DNA of 64,000 nucleotides from Vibrio nereis NBRC 15637 (GTDB lineage Bacteria > Pseudomonadota > Gammaproteobacteria > Enterobacterales > Vibrionaceae), in contig NZ_BCUD01000018.1 in the NCBI RefSeq assembly GCF_001591105.1, forward strand, positions 1 to 64,000, in the 5' to 3' direction. A program made the translations under genes and the position numbers. This document shows positions 1 through 8,226 of the stretch, one piece after another (position 1 is the stretch's first letter; the number at the start of each line of letters is the position of its first letter). Under the pieces are notes generated by a model. It saw nothing but the letters and a program-made list of their open reading frames with translations. It was not told the origin of the DNA and did no database searches.

Positions 1-1514
1 TAAGTGCAGGCGTGTCTGATCCTTGGTTCGCTTACACAGCGCCTATCCTCCTTACCTGCGCGTTTATTATTATCTTCTCTCTTTTTGCGTGGCCTTATTT
101 CTTTAAGCCGTTTATGGCATTTTTGCTGGTTTCTTCTGCGGCAGCGCTTTACGCTCAAGTCAATTTCCAAACCCTATTTGATATGACCATGATGGAGAGT
201 ATTTTTGAAACCAACTCGTCAGAAATACTGTTCTACTTAAATACCTCGACACTGCTTTACTTAATTGGTTTGGGGGTTATTCCGGCGATTTTACTCTTTA
301 GCGTTAAGATTGTTCCCCACCGAACGTGGCTGCGCGAGATTGCAGCTCGCGTCGGGATTGTTCTGCTTGCGATCGCTGGGATTGGCCTTATCGCCATGAC
401 AAGCTACAAAGACTACGCCTCTGTCGGTCGTAATAATCATTACCTAAACAAGATGATTATCCCTGCCCATGTATACAACGGCACTAGATACCTAAAACGC
501 AATTACCTGACTGAAAAGCTGGTTTACAAAGTGCAAGGGGAAGATGCAAAAGTGACTCCCGCGCCGAATGGCAAGCCGACATTGATGGTTGTGGTATTAG
601 GTGAAACCGCACGTGCGATGAATTTTGCTTACAACGGCTATGAAAGGAACACCAACCCTTTCACTGAAGATATGGGGCTAATTTCTTTCCAAGATGTGTC
701 ATCGTGCGGAACGTACACCGCGCTGTCTGTACCTTGTATGTTTTCGAATCTGTCGCGCCAAACTTATGATAAACAGCGAGCCCACGCTCAAGATAATGTA
801 TTTGATGTTATCCACCACGCAGGCGTGGATGTGCTTTGGATCGATAATGATGGTGGCGATAAAGGCGTAGCCAGAAGGCTGCCGATAAAGTCGATTGACG
901 GTTCCCTTAAAGACAGCGACTGCAATGGCAACACTTGCTTTGACGCAGCAATGCTGGATGACGCAAAACAATTTATCGACAACGGTGTGAAGGACAAGCT
1001 ACTCGTATTGCACACCATTGGCAGCCACGGCCCAACCTATTGGCAACGTTACCCAGACAACATTGCGCCGTTTCAGCCCGCGTGTAACCGTAGCGATATT
1101 GAGAACTGCAATGACAGCGAGATCGTCAATGTTTACGACAATACTCTCGCTTACACAGATTATGTGCTTGCTCAGGTGATCAATGAGCTAAAAGCTGTCT
1201 CTAATGAATATAACGTTATGCTCACTTATATCTCGGATCACGGTGAATCGTTAGGTGAAAGCGGCCTCTATTTACACGGTACTCCTTACGCGATTGCACC
1301 TAAAGAACAAACTCAGGTGCCTTGGCTTCTGTGGCTGCCAGAGCAATACGCGCAGCAAAAAAGTCTGAATGTCGACTGTCTAAGAGACAAAGCCAGCAAC
1401 AACAGCCTATCTCACGATAATGTGTTTGATAGTTTACTTGGCCTTTATGGTATTCAATCCTCTGTACGCAACAGCGCGTTAGATATTACTCGAACCTGTT
1501 CACTCAACTCATAA
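1..1514 (+). CDS. eptA: Lipid A phosphoethanolamine transferase, 5' end outside the window
   Basis: Inner-membrane enzyme with a periplasmic catalytic domain that moves phosphoethanolamine from phosphatidylethanolamine to lipid A, lowering surface charge and polymyxin binding. Hydrophobic N-terminal helices are followed by a sulfatase-fold domain with GETAR (the Thr is the family's phosphoenzyme nucleophile), HTIGSHGP and ISDHGESLGE, which carry the metal and substrate ligands. The reading frame is open through base 3, and the first possible start in the window (GTG at 12) gives only 500 residues against roughly 540-550 for the family, so about 40-50 N-terminal residues lie upstream. The gene is followed after 15 bases by dgkA, which recycles the diacylglycerol this reaction releases; that pairing supports the assignment. 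In V. cholerae a comparable pair lies beside the CarRS (VprAB) two-component genes, which could be just outside. Confidence 0.93.
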   Translation, partial: SAGVSDPWFAYTAPILLTCAFIIIFSLFAWPYFFKPFMAFLLVSSAAALYAQVNFQTLFDMTMMESIFETNSSEILFYLNTSTLLYLIGLGVIPAILLFSVKIVPHRTWLREIAARVGIVLLAIAGIGLIAMTSYKDYASVGRNNHYLNKMIIPAHVYNGTRYLKRNYLTEKLVYKVQGEDAKVTPAPNGKPTLMVVVLGETARAMNFAYNGYERNTNPFTEDMGLISFQDVSSCGTYTALSVPCMFSNLSRQTYDKQRAHAQDNVFDVIHHAGVDVLWIDNDGGDKGVARRLPIKSIDGSLKDSDCNGNTCFDAAMLDDAKQFIDNGVKDKLLVLHTIGSHGPTYWQRYPDNIAPFQPACNRSDIENCNDSEIVNVYDNTLAYTDYVLAQVINELKAVSNEYNVMLTYISDHGESLGESGLYLHGTPYAIAPKEQTQVPWLLWLPEQYAQQKSLNVDCLRDKASNNSLSHDNVFDSLLGLYGIQSSVRNSALDITRTCSLNS

Positions 1515-1529
1515 TGGGGCTGTCATACA

Positions 1530-1913
1530 ATGCAACAAGAAGTCATCATCAAACGCACAGGCATACACCGTATCATTTATACCTTTGTCCATAGTTACAA
1601 CGGTTTTAAGTGGCTTTGCCGCAACGAAGCCGCTTTTCAACAAGAGTTAATGCTACTGGTACCGCTGACGGTTTTCGCATTTTGGCTAGATTTACCAGCC
1701 CTGCATACGCTACTTGTGATGCTTTCTATGATCTTTGTGCTGTTCGCTGAGATGGTGAATACCGCAATAGAAGCCGTGGTAGACCGAGTGGGGTTAGAAT
1801 TTCATACCCTCTCCGGAGTGGCGAAGAACATTGGTTCGGCTCTTGTTCTGCTGAGTATGGTGTGCTCGCTAGCGGTTTGGGGTGTCGTGTTGTGGAGCAA
1901 CTATGCAGACTAG
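1530..1913 (+). CDS. dgkA: Diacylglycerol kinase (prokaryotic DgkA type)
   Basis: Small integral membrane kinase that phosphorylates diacylglycerol to phosphatidic acid, returning it to phospholipid synthesis. The 127-residue protein has the family layout: an amphipathic N-terminus with RNEAAFQQEL, three transmembrane helices, and the signature EMVNTAIEAVVDRVG between helices two and three, which holds the catalytic and metal-binding Glu and Asn. It starts 15 bases after eptA on the same strand. EptA consumes phosphatidylethanolamine and leaves diacylglycerol, so the pair makes metabolic sense as one operon. No clear terminator follows; the next gene runs the opposite way. Confidence 0.95.
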   Translation: MQQEVIIKRTGIHRIIYTFVHSYNGFKWLCRNEAAFQQELMLLVPLTVFAFWLDLPALHTLLVMLSMIFVLFAEMVNTAIEAVVDRVGLEFHTLSGVAKNIGSALVLLSMVCSLAVWGVVLWSNYAD

Positions 1914-1954
1914 TGGTTTTTCACTGTTTAGAGCAACACCATGATTAAACCGTA

Positions 1955-1999
1955 AAAGAAAAGGAGTTACCCACATGGCGGATAAGGCGTGGGTAACTC
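1955..1999 (-). terminator. Rho-independent terminator of the leftward amine-catabolic operon
   Basis: An 11-bp perfect stem (1964-1974 with 1989-1999, GTGGGTAACTC arm) is followed on the minus strand by a T-rich run (CTTTTCTTTT). It lies 30 bases beyond the stop of the cupin gene. Confidence 0.85.
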
Positions 2000-2028
2000 T
2001 GTGCAAAATGAAGGGGAATGAACGATAG

Positions 2029-2379
2029 TTACTCTATGCCATGCAGCTCTTTCCAGTTTCCTGGATGAACTACATAACCAAACAGTGCATGTCCACCATA
2101 AACCAGCTCGGTTCCTTCCGGAATCCAGAGCATTTGTCCTGGGTGAACAAAATGTGTTTCGCCATTTGCAGTGAGTTCGAAACACCCTTCAATCACAAAA
2201 ATCACTTCATCGTACAGTACGGTCCACGCCACTTTCGCGCCTTCCCACTTAGCAAAACCCACGCCGATATTTGGCGAAATTTCTGTGCTAAGCGCACGTG
2301 CAACATAGGCCATTCCTGGCGTGTCACCGCGTACATTGAAATCTAACGTTTTACTGTCTACTAATTTTACTTGCTTCAT
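2029..2379 (-). CDS. Cupin-domain protein, EutQ-like
   Basis: A single-domain cupin of 116 residues. The beta-barrel motifs are visible as DEVIFVIEGCFELTANG and the second-half HPGQMLWIPEGTEL, a pattern shared with EutQ-like ethanolamine-utilisation cupins. The usual metal-binding HxH is absent from the first motif, so a metal-dependent activity is not assured. Its start codon overlaps the stop of the upstream FAD oxidoreductase gene by four bases (ATGA), so the two are translationally coupled and the protein very likely acts in the same pathway, as the last gene of the five-gene leftward operon. No specific reaction can be named from sequence; a small-molecule isomerase, a sensor or a dispensable helper are all possible. 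Confidence 0.85.
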   Translation of the reverse strand: MKQVKLVDSKTLDFNVRGDTPGMAYVARALSTEISPNIGVGFAKWEGAKVAWTVLYDEVIFVIEGCFELTANGETHFVHPGQMLWIPEGTELVYGGHALFGYVVHPGNWKELHGIE

Positions 2380-3692
2380 AGTTCACTCCGGCTCTGCCAT
2401 TTCGCTAATTGAATGCGGCTTTTCACGCCCATACCTAAGAAAGGTTCTGGTGGGTTCAAGCTCGGCATGCCTGTTACGCTTTGAATATCGTCTAGCGAGT
2501 TGGAGGTCGCGCCCATCACGTAGTCAGCCAACAATGTGCCCGAAATGGTTCCCCAAGCAGCACCAACACCGTTATCACACGCACTGGCATACACACCTTC
2601 ATCCAACTGACCAAAGAAGTTAGTAAAGTTACGCGAGATGGCATACACCCCACCCCATGTGTGAGTGAATGGCACGTCGGCCAGCTCTGGGTAACGCGCC
2701 AGAAAGACTTGACGATGATCGTCGCGAATTTGATCTCTGACTTTATCGCTCATGCTTGAGCCGTACTTCGGCACATGTTTGTAAGTATTGCGGATCAAAA
2801 TGCGTCGATCGGCGGTCATACGTAAGGTGGTTCCCGCATGGTCAGCAGGGGTTAGCCCCCAGTTCAATTGGCCGCCATAACGCTGCATTTCGACATCAGT
2901 TAGTGGGCGTGTCCAGCTGGCGAATGTCATCACAGGCAAAAGTCGGTTTTTTAGGTAACCAAACTCGCGGGTAAAGATACTGGTACCCAGCAGCAATTCG
3001 GTGGTCTCAACTAAGCCATCGTCACCATGCAGTACCCAATGGCCGTTTTCTTTGCTCAGTTTGCGGATTGGTGATTTTTCTAACACTTCGACATTATCTG
3101 GCAGGCTTTCCCCTAGTCCACGCACCAGAGCAGCAGGCTGCATTAAATAACCGCCCGGCGTATAAATAGCGCGGCTGTAGTAGTTCGTTCCCAGCACTTT
3201 GGCTAGCTCGCTACCATCAACGTGGAAGTATGGTTCACCAAGGTCTTTCATTAGGTGTTCAAAGTGGTCTAAATACGCTTCACCGCGTGCCCCAACAGCT
3301 CCCTGATATTTGCCTTTCGCCGACCACTGGCAATCAATGCTGTGCTTGCTAATCAAACAATCTAGCTGGGCAATCGCCGAGCGGTTTAACCCCAGCAGCT
3401 TTTGCTTATGTGCCGGGTCTGGGTGCTCTAATGAAAACTTATGCGGCAGGTCGATCACAAAGCCAGAGTTACGCCCCGACGCGCCTTGGCCGATTCTTTG
3501 TGCATCAATCAACACGATACGAGCATTCGGCGCGTGTTCCGCTAGGCGTCTTGCCATAGCTAGGCCAGCAAACCCTGCACCTAGCACGACATAATCAGCG
3601 GTTTGTTTGCCTTTTAATGTTGGTTTTTCTGGGATACTTGGTAGCGCGTGGTACCAACCACATGTCGCATCATCGTTGGGTAAATGAATCAT
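2376..3692 (-). CDS. FAD-dependent amine oxidoreductase (DAO family)
   Basis: A 438-residue flavoprotein of the D-amino-acid oxidase/glycine oxidase fold. The dinucleotide-binding motif VVLGAGFAGLAMARRLAE is near residue 35, followed by the acidic strand end (IVLIDA) and GASGRNSGF, which in this family (including PuuB-like oxidases) positions FAD. Members oxidise C-N bonds of secondary or tertiary amines, giving an aldehyde or iminium product, with oxygen or a quinone as acceptor. It sits 12 bases after the rubredoxin-reductase gene and overlaps the cupin gene by four bases. From context it probably oxidises an N-methylated or amine intermediate produced by the Rieske oxygenase; the exact substrate cannot be read from the sequence. 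Confidence 0.9.
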   Translation of the reverse strand: MIHLPNDDATCGWYHALPSIPEKPTLKGKQTADYVVLGAGFAGLAMARRLAEHAPNARIVLIDAQRIGQGASGRNSGFVIDLPHKFSLEHPDPAHKQKLLGLNRSAIAQLDCLISKHSIDCQWSAKGKYQGAVGARGEAYLDHFEHLMKDLGEPYFHVDGSELAKVLGTNYYSRAIYTPGGYLMQPAALVRGLGESLPDNVEVLEKSPIRKLSKENGHWVLHGDDGLVETTELLLGTSIFTREFGYLKNRLLPVMTFASWTRPLTDVEMQRYGGQLNWGLTPADHAGTTLRMTADRRILIRNTYKHVPKYGSSMSDKVRDQIRDDHRQVFLARYPELADVPFTHTWGGVYAISRNFTNFFGQLDEGVYASACDNGVGAAWGTISGTLLADYVMGATSNSLDDIQSVTGMPSLNPPEPFLGMGVKSRIQLAKWQSRSEL

Positions 3693-3704
3693 CTTCTTTC
3701 TCCG

Positions 3705-5141
3705 TTACGCAGCAGTTTGCTTAAGTGATAACTGCTCTATCCAAGGCGTACGCAATGACTGCACTTGTCGTCCAAGCAAAGCGAATCCCAGCATCACCCC
3801 TTCTGGCGAGTAAAATCCCGCAGTGAGATCATCGCCTTGGTGTTCGATGTACCACTGCCCTTGTGCATTTGGCGCAACCGGGAAAATAGTTAAAGGAAGG
3901 ATCGGCGTTTTCACAATCACTGGTGTTGGCGTTAAAGAGATAGGCGTGATATCACCTAGCAAGCTTTTCGCTACGGAAGGAATCATTTGATTAATCGGCG
4001 CAATATATGGTTGCCAACCTTGCTCGGTTTCAACACAGTCGCCTAGCGAGTAAATATTCTCATCACTCGTCTGGCCGAATTGATTCACTTTAATTCCGCG
4101 GCCTACTTCAAGCCCCGCGTGCTCAGCCAGGGAAACATTTGGCTTAAGACCAACCGCGCTTAGCACTATATCAGCCTCAATCTGTATGCCACTGTTTAGA
4201 TGTAGAACCGCGCTTGACTCAGACATAGGGTCGATTCTGGCGATACTGTCTTGCAATGCCCACTGTACGCCGCGAGCAGTGAGTGCGCTTTGTAGTGATT
4301 CACCTAACTGTTGCGGGATCAAACGCTCCATTGGCCATTGCCCGAGACCAATCACCGTGACTTCATAGCCGCTTTCGATCAGGTCATTCGCAAACTCACA
4401 GCCAATTAAGCCATCACCGAGGATCGCGATGCGCTTTTTATCTTGTAGCTGAGTTCTGAAACGGCGGTAATCAACCAAGTCGTTCACACTGACAACATAA
4501 GAGCGAGCACCTTCAATTGGGATTTCAATCGGTGATGCACCTGCTGCCAATACCAAGCGGCTATAGGCGTATTTGCCAATAGAGGTGTGCAAGGTTGAGT
4601 TGGCGCGATCGATTTGCTCTACACGGGTATGCGGGTAAACACGGATGTTCAAGCGGTTTTCCCACTCCAACGCGCTTTCACTTTGTAGCGCATCGCCGTC
4701 TTTATTCATGGCCAATGCATTAGACAACGCAGGCTTGCTGTACAGTGCGCCATCGTCGGCGGTAAAGACAGTGATCGGAACCGTCGCAGATTGTGCCCTA
4801 AGCGCGGCCGCAAGTTGGTAGCCACTGTGACCACTGCCAATAATAACGATAGGGTCAGTTGAGAATACAGGTTGAGTAACTTCAGATGGAAGTGGCTGAG
4901 CCGTACTTGGCTGAACAGCCGAGCCTACTGATACCGAAGACACTGCAGCAACCTCTTCTACTGGCGCATCATCGGTGATTTCGATCATTTCAAAATCGGC
5001 CTTACCCACTAAACAGTCTGGGCATAACCAGTCATCTGGTACGTCTTCCCATGCTGTTCCCGGTGCAATGCCGTCGGATGGCCAACCTTGTGCTTCATCA
5101 TAGATTAAGCCGCAAATAATACAGAGCCACTTTTTCATCAC
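3705..5141 (-). CDS. Rubredoxin domain fused to FAD/NAD(P)H rubredoxin reductase
   Basis: A 478-residue two-part electron-transfer protein. Residues 1-52 form a rubredoxin with two CxxC knuckles (C7-C10 and C40-C43, CIIC and CPDC) that bind one iron. A low-complexity Pro/Ser/Val linker (about 55-90) leads into a pyridine-nucleotide-disulfide-type reductase with an FAD site (IIGSGHSGYQLAAAL, near 100), an NAD(P) site (IAILGDGLIGCEF, near 245) and the second FAD motif (IYSLGDC, near 365). Rubredoxin and reductase are usually separate proteins serving alkane hydroxylases; the fusion puts both on one chain. Within this operon it is the only visible electron-transfer protein, so it may reduce the Rieske oxygenase. 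The usual partner, a 2Fe-2S ferredoxin reductase, is absent. The second knuckle lacks the Gly common after CPxC. Confidence 0.92.
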   Translation of the reverse strand: MMKKWLCIICGLIYDEAQGWPSDGIAPGTAWEDVPDDWLCPDCLVGKADFEMIEITDDAPVEEVAAVSSVSVGSAVQPSTAQPLPSEVTQPVFSTDPIVIIGSGHSGYQLAAALRAQSATVPITVFTADDGALYSKPALSNALAMNKDGDALQSESALEWENRLNIRVYPHTRVEQIDRANSTLHTSIGKYAYSRLVLAAGASPIEIPIEGARSYVVSVNDLVDYRRFRTQLQDKKRIAILGDGLIGCEFANDLIESGYEVTVIGLGQWPMERLIPQQLGESLQSALTARGVQWALQDSIARIDPMSESSAVLHLNSGIQIEADIVLSAVGLKPNVSLAEHAGLEVGRGIKVNQFGQTSDENIYSLGDCVETEQGWQPYIAPINQMIPSVAKSLLGDITPISLTPTPVIVKTPILPLTIFPVAPNAQGQWYIEHQGDDLTAGFYSPEGVMLGFALLGRQVQSLRTPWIEQLSLKQTAA

Positions 5142-5177
5142 TTTTACTCCAACTACCTTGATCTGAATTCCCGTGTT

Positions 5178-5266
5178 TACAAACCCCTGTCAGGTTTGTA
5201 GCGATTTCATCAACCTCGCCCGATCTTGTGGTCTGAAATCCAAGTCGGTACGAGGTGATGAAAATC
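5178..5266 (-). promoter_or_regulatory. Structured intercistronic region in the amine operon
   Basis: The 139 bases between the aldehyde dehydrogenase and rubredoxin-reductase genes hold two inverted repeats. A perfect 8-bp hairpin (TACAAACC at 5178-5185 with GGTTTGTA at 5193-5200, 7-base loop) lies next to a longer imperfect stem, about 15 bp with two single-base bulges, formed by 5202-5217 and 5251-5266. In the leftward transcript they would fold in series just before the reductase gene. No T-run follows either, so simple termination is unlikely; RNA processing, a leader element or a protein site are possible. Confidence 0.5.
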
Positions 5267-5280
5267 AAGTTACACGGTAG

Positions 5281-6717
5281 CTATACGTCGCCGTCTTGCT
5301 GCAAACGAATGGCAATATTGCGCGTCTGGACATAGCTATAAATCGCTTCTTGTCCTTTTTCTCGTCCAAAACCGGACAAACCTACGCCACCAAATGGGGT
5401 TTCAATGCCACCAGCAAACCATTCATTGATGAACACTTGTCCACCGCGAAGTTGCTGCGCCACACGTAATGTTTGGTTTAGCTTTCCACCAAAAACACCC
5501 GCCACTAGGCCAAAGTCGGTGCCATTCGCGATCTCGATCGCTTCTTGGTCGGTTTCAAACGGTGTAATTACCAACACAGGACCAAACACTTCTTCTTGCG
5601 CGATACGCATATCTGGCGTGGCTTCAATCACTGTTGGAGCAACAAAGTAGCCCGATAGATCCGGTGCGTAGCCACCCGTCAGAATGTTCGCGCCGTCGGC
5701 TTTTGCTTGCTCTATCATTTCAAGCACGCGCGCTTGTTGATCAGCGGATACCAACGGTGTGATGTCCGGCTGGCTTTCGCCTTGACCAATAGTTAGGCTT
5801 TTTGCCATTTCCACTACCGCCGCTTTTACTTCTTCATAACGATCTTTTTGAATCAGCAAACGAGACATTGCCGAGCACACTTGACCAGCGTTAAAGAAAA
5901 TACCGACCTGAACACTTTTCAAAAGTGTTTCGAGGTTCGCATCTTTCAGTGCGATAGCAGCCGATTTACCACCCAGCTCCATCACCGATGGAGTAGCGCG
6001 TTGCGCTGAATCTTGCAGGATGCGTTGACCTGTCGGTACCGAACCTGTAAAGACGATTTGATCGACTTCTTGGTGCTGAACCAAGTGACTGCCAACCACA
6101 GAACCTTTGCCACATAGAAGGTTAATCGTGCCTTTCGGGAAGCCCGCTTTTTCAATCGCTTGAATCAACAGCGTCATGGCAAGTGGTGAAATCTCTGGCG
6201 ACTTAATAACCACTGCGTTACCTGCGGCTAATGCAGGCGCTAATGAACGTGCACAAATAGAGACTGGGAAATTCCACGGCACAATCTGCACTGACACGCC
6301 AAACGGAACGTATTGAGTGAAATCAACATAGTCTTTACCCAACGGAATTGACGTGCCTTCCAGCTTGTCTGCCATGCCCGCGTAGTATTCGAAGTAACGC
6401 GCTGACTCTAGAAACTCATCTTTGGCATCTTGCAGAGATTTACCGTTCTCACGGCAGGCGACTAGGCCACCTTCATCAACCATTTCACGAATTGCCGCGG
6501 CCGCTTTTAGCATCCACTCCGTTCTTACTGCCGGGCGAACGTCCGACAGTAGGCCTTGATTGACCACTCGGCGCGCGGCTGCCATCGCGCGATCTGCATC
6601 AGCAATAGTGGCTTCTGCAATCGTTGCGTACGCTTCGGCGGTGCCTGGGTTCATAACGGTCAGTGAATGCTCTGAATCGCACCATTCACCGTCAATATAA
6701 TTAAGGTAATGCGTCAT
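5281..6717 (-). CDS. NAD(P)-dependent aldehyde dehydrogenase
   Basis: Cytosolic oxidation of an aldehyde to its acid with NAD(P). The 478 residues are full length for the family. Visible landmarks are PWNFP with Asn149, the cofactor-strand IKSPE at 172-176, FTGSVPTG at 223-230, the general-base Glu247 in MELGGK, the catalytic Cys281 in NAGQVCSA, and EEVFGPVL near 377. The start lies one base after the Rieske oxygenase stop codon, so the two are almost certainly co-translated. By analogy with carnitine monooxygenase loci, where an aldehyde dehydrogenase oxidises malic semialdehyde after C-N cleavage, this enzyme probably handles the aldehyde released by the oxygenase. The particular aldehyde is unknown. 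Confidence 0.95.
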   Translation of the reverse strand: MTHYLNYIDGEWCDSEHSLTVMNPGTAEAYATIAEATIADADRAMAAARRVVNQGLLSDVRPAVRTEWMLKAAAAIREMVDEGGLVACRENGKSLQDAKDEFLESARYFEYYAGMADKLEGTSIPLGKDYVDFTQYVPFGVSVQIVPWNFPVSICARSLAPALAAGNAVVIKSPEISPLAMTLLIQAIEKAGFPKGTINLLCGKGSVVGSHLVQHQEVDQIVFTGSVPTGQRILQDSAQRATPSVMELGGKSAAIALKDANLETLLKSVQVGIFFNAGQVCSAMSRLLIQKDRYEEVKAAVVEMAKSLTIGQGESQPDITPLVSADQQARVLEMIEQAKADGANILTGGYAPDLSGYFVAPTVIEATPDMRIAQEEVFGPVLVITPFETDQEAIEIANGTDFGLVAGVFGGKLNQTLRVAQQLRGGQVFINEWFAGGIETPFGGVGLSGFGREKGQEAIYSYVQTRNIAIRLQQDGDV

Positions 6718-6718
6718 A

Positions 6719-7906
6719 TTACTGCTCCATTGCGGCTTTCACTTGTTTCGCTAACCAGGTCTGGAAGAAGTGTGTCGGTACATCCATTTCAGGTGAGAAC
6801 ACACCGCCACCAAAGCCTGGTGAGTAGCGACCTTGCTGCATGCCTTCTACCGCACCGATATCTTCGCCAAATACCACGCGCCAAGATTCAACCGTGGCAG
6901 TACGACACGCTGCAAATTCGTCTTTGGTTGCTTCATCGCCAACATAAAGGACGCGAAGATGTTCGATACTCTTGTCAGCACTGATTGGTTCGATCATCAT
7001 CGCAAAGGCGTGGTCTGCCTGAATGCCGAGTAGCACGTTCGGGAATAGCGCAACGTATTCTGCGTGGCGTAGTTTGTCTTCTGGCCAGCTTGGGAATTTT
7101 GGTAGGTGCGTACCCGCCGTGTCAGACAAGTTGTAAGCAAGACTACCCTGGCCTGCAAAACGTTCGTCAAACATGATGTTGTAGTGATCTTCTAGGCGCG
7201 AGTAGCTGTTCAAACTTGGGTGTACCCATGGCAGGTGGTACGCTTCACAGTAGTTTTCTACGGCCAGCTTCCAGTTACTGTTCACTTCAATTTGTAGGTT
7301 GCCGCCCATGTTGACACGGCGCAGAAGGCCCATACCATCTTCACCTAGGAAGGCTTTCCAGCGTTGCTCTAACGGCGCGATATGTTCTTCAAAGCTTGCT
7401 GCATCACCCGACAGGTTAATAAAAACCATGTCCATCCATACCGCTGAACGTAGTGGTTTCAAGCCATGTTTTTCACATTTGAAACGCTCATCCTTATGCT
7501 TTGCAATACCGCCAATATGTGGCGTGCCTTTTAGGTTACCATCAAGATCGTACGTCCATGAGTGGTAAGGACAGCGAATCATGCCCTGAACTTCGCCCGC
7601 TTCATGCACAAGTTTCATACCACGGTGGCTACAAACGTTGTGGAATACTTGCACTTCACCTTGACGATTTCTCATCATTAATAGTGGTAGGTTCATGAAG
7701 TCAACTGGCATCACGTAACCCTCTTTAAGAAGGTCCGAGGCAAAACCAATACATACCCATGTGTTACCAAATACCTGATCACGCTCAAACGTAAAATACT
7801 CAGCGTTTGTGTAGGCTTCATTTGGCATTCCCGTCGCTTCGCTGATCGGGTTTAGTACCTTATCAACAAGTTCAACAGGGATAATGGTTTGGTTGACATT
7901 GCTCAT
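6719..7906 (-). CDS. Rieske non-heme iron oxygenase, alpha subunit (quaternary-amine type)
   Basis: A 395-residue oxygenase. The Rieske 2Fe-2S motif is C92-x-H94 and C112-x2-H115 (CSH and CPYH). The mononuclear iron site is in the stretch E-N-Y-C-E221-A-Y-H224-x4-H229. Position 221, an Asp bridging residue in naphthalene-dioxygenase-like enzymes, is Glu, as in the carnitine oxygenase CntA, which acts on a quaternary ammonium substrate. I chose the ATG at 7906 because GGAGAT stands eight bases before it; a longer reading to 7972 adds 22 residues without such a site. It is the first gene of a leftward operon and diverges from a BCCT transporter. Likely substrates are carnitine, butyrobetaine, glycine betaine or another betaine; sequence alone does not decide. 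Confidence 0.92.
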   Translation of the reverse strand: MSNVNQTIIPVELVDKVLNPISEATGMPNEAYTNAEYFTFERDQVFGNTWVCIGFASDLLKEGYVMPVDFMNLPLLMMRNRQGEVQVFHNVCSHRGMKLVHEAGEVQGMIRCPYHSWTYDLDGNLKGTPHIGGIAKHKDERFKCEKHGLKPLRSAVWMDMVFINLSGDAASFEEHIAPLEQRWKAFLGEDGMGLLRRVNMGGNLQIEVNSNWKLAVENYCEAYHLPWVHPSLNSYSRLEDHYNIMFDERFAGQGSLAYNLSDTAGTHLPKFPSWPEDKLRHAEYVALFPNVLLGIQADHAFAMMIEPISADKSIEHLRVLYVGDEATKDEFAACRTATVESWRVVFGEDIGAVEGMQQGRYSPGFGGGVFSPEMDVPTHFFQTWLAKQVKAAMEQ

Positions 7907-8074
7907 ATTCTTATCTCCGAAAGTCGAGTTGCATCCAGTGCGTACAACATCGTGTTGTGTTAGTGATGCCAATATTGATTAACAACCTCGCAACAAACAA
8001 ACGACTTTTTCGAAGGGTTTGGATGAGTTTTTGTCATCCATGCATTGATCTTGGACAATAAAATAACCACACAA

Positions 8075-8103
8075 TTGACAAGACTATTGACTGCATGATT
8101 AAT
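8075..8103 (+). promoter_or_regulatory. Probable sigma-70 promoter of the BCCT transporter gene
   Basis: A consensus -35 TTGACA at 8075-8080 is followed after 17 bases by ATTAAT at 8098-8103. Transcription would begin near 8110 and leave a leader of about 115 bases. The -10 element lies inside the left arm of the palindrome at 8096-8129. The rest of the 320-base divergent region (7907-8226) shows no gene. Confidence 0.55.
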
Positions 8104-8129
8104 ACTCATTAATCGATGAGTATTAATCA
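8096..8129. promoter_or_regulatory. Perfect 14-6-14 palindrome, candidate operator
   Basis: Arms TGATTAATACTCAT (8096-8109) and ATGAGTATTAATCA (8116-8129) are exact inverse complements around a 6-base spacer. The element lies between the divergent Rieske operon and BCCT gene and covers the likely -10 of the latter. That placement fits a repressor or dual-control site. The nearby LysR protein is one candidate; another regulator is equally possible. Confidence 0.7.
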
Positions 8130-8226
8130 GTTGAAACAGCGTTAGGCACTCTCTACTCTTTTTCGAAAATTAACAATAAAGCAACAATCAATAACACAAC
8201 TAACAAAAGTAATGTGAGGGACGCCT

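Noticed and set aside
7906-7972. Longer start for the Rieske oxygenase
   Set aside because: The ATG at 7906 has GGAG at good spacing and gives the expected N-terminus; the 22 extra residues have no family resemblance.
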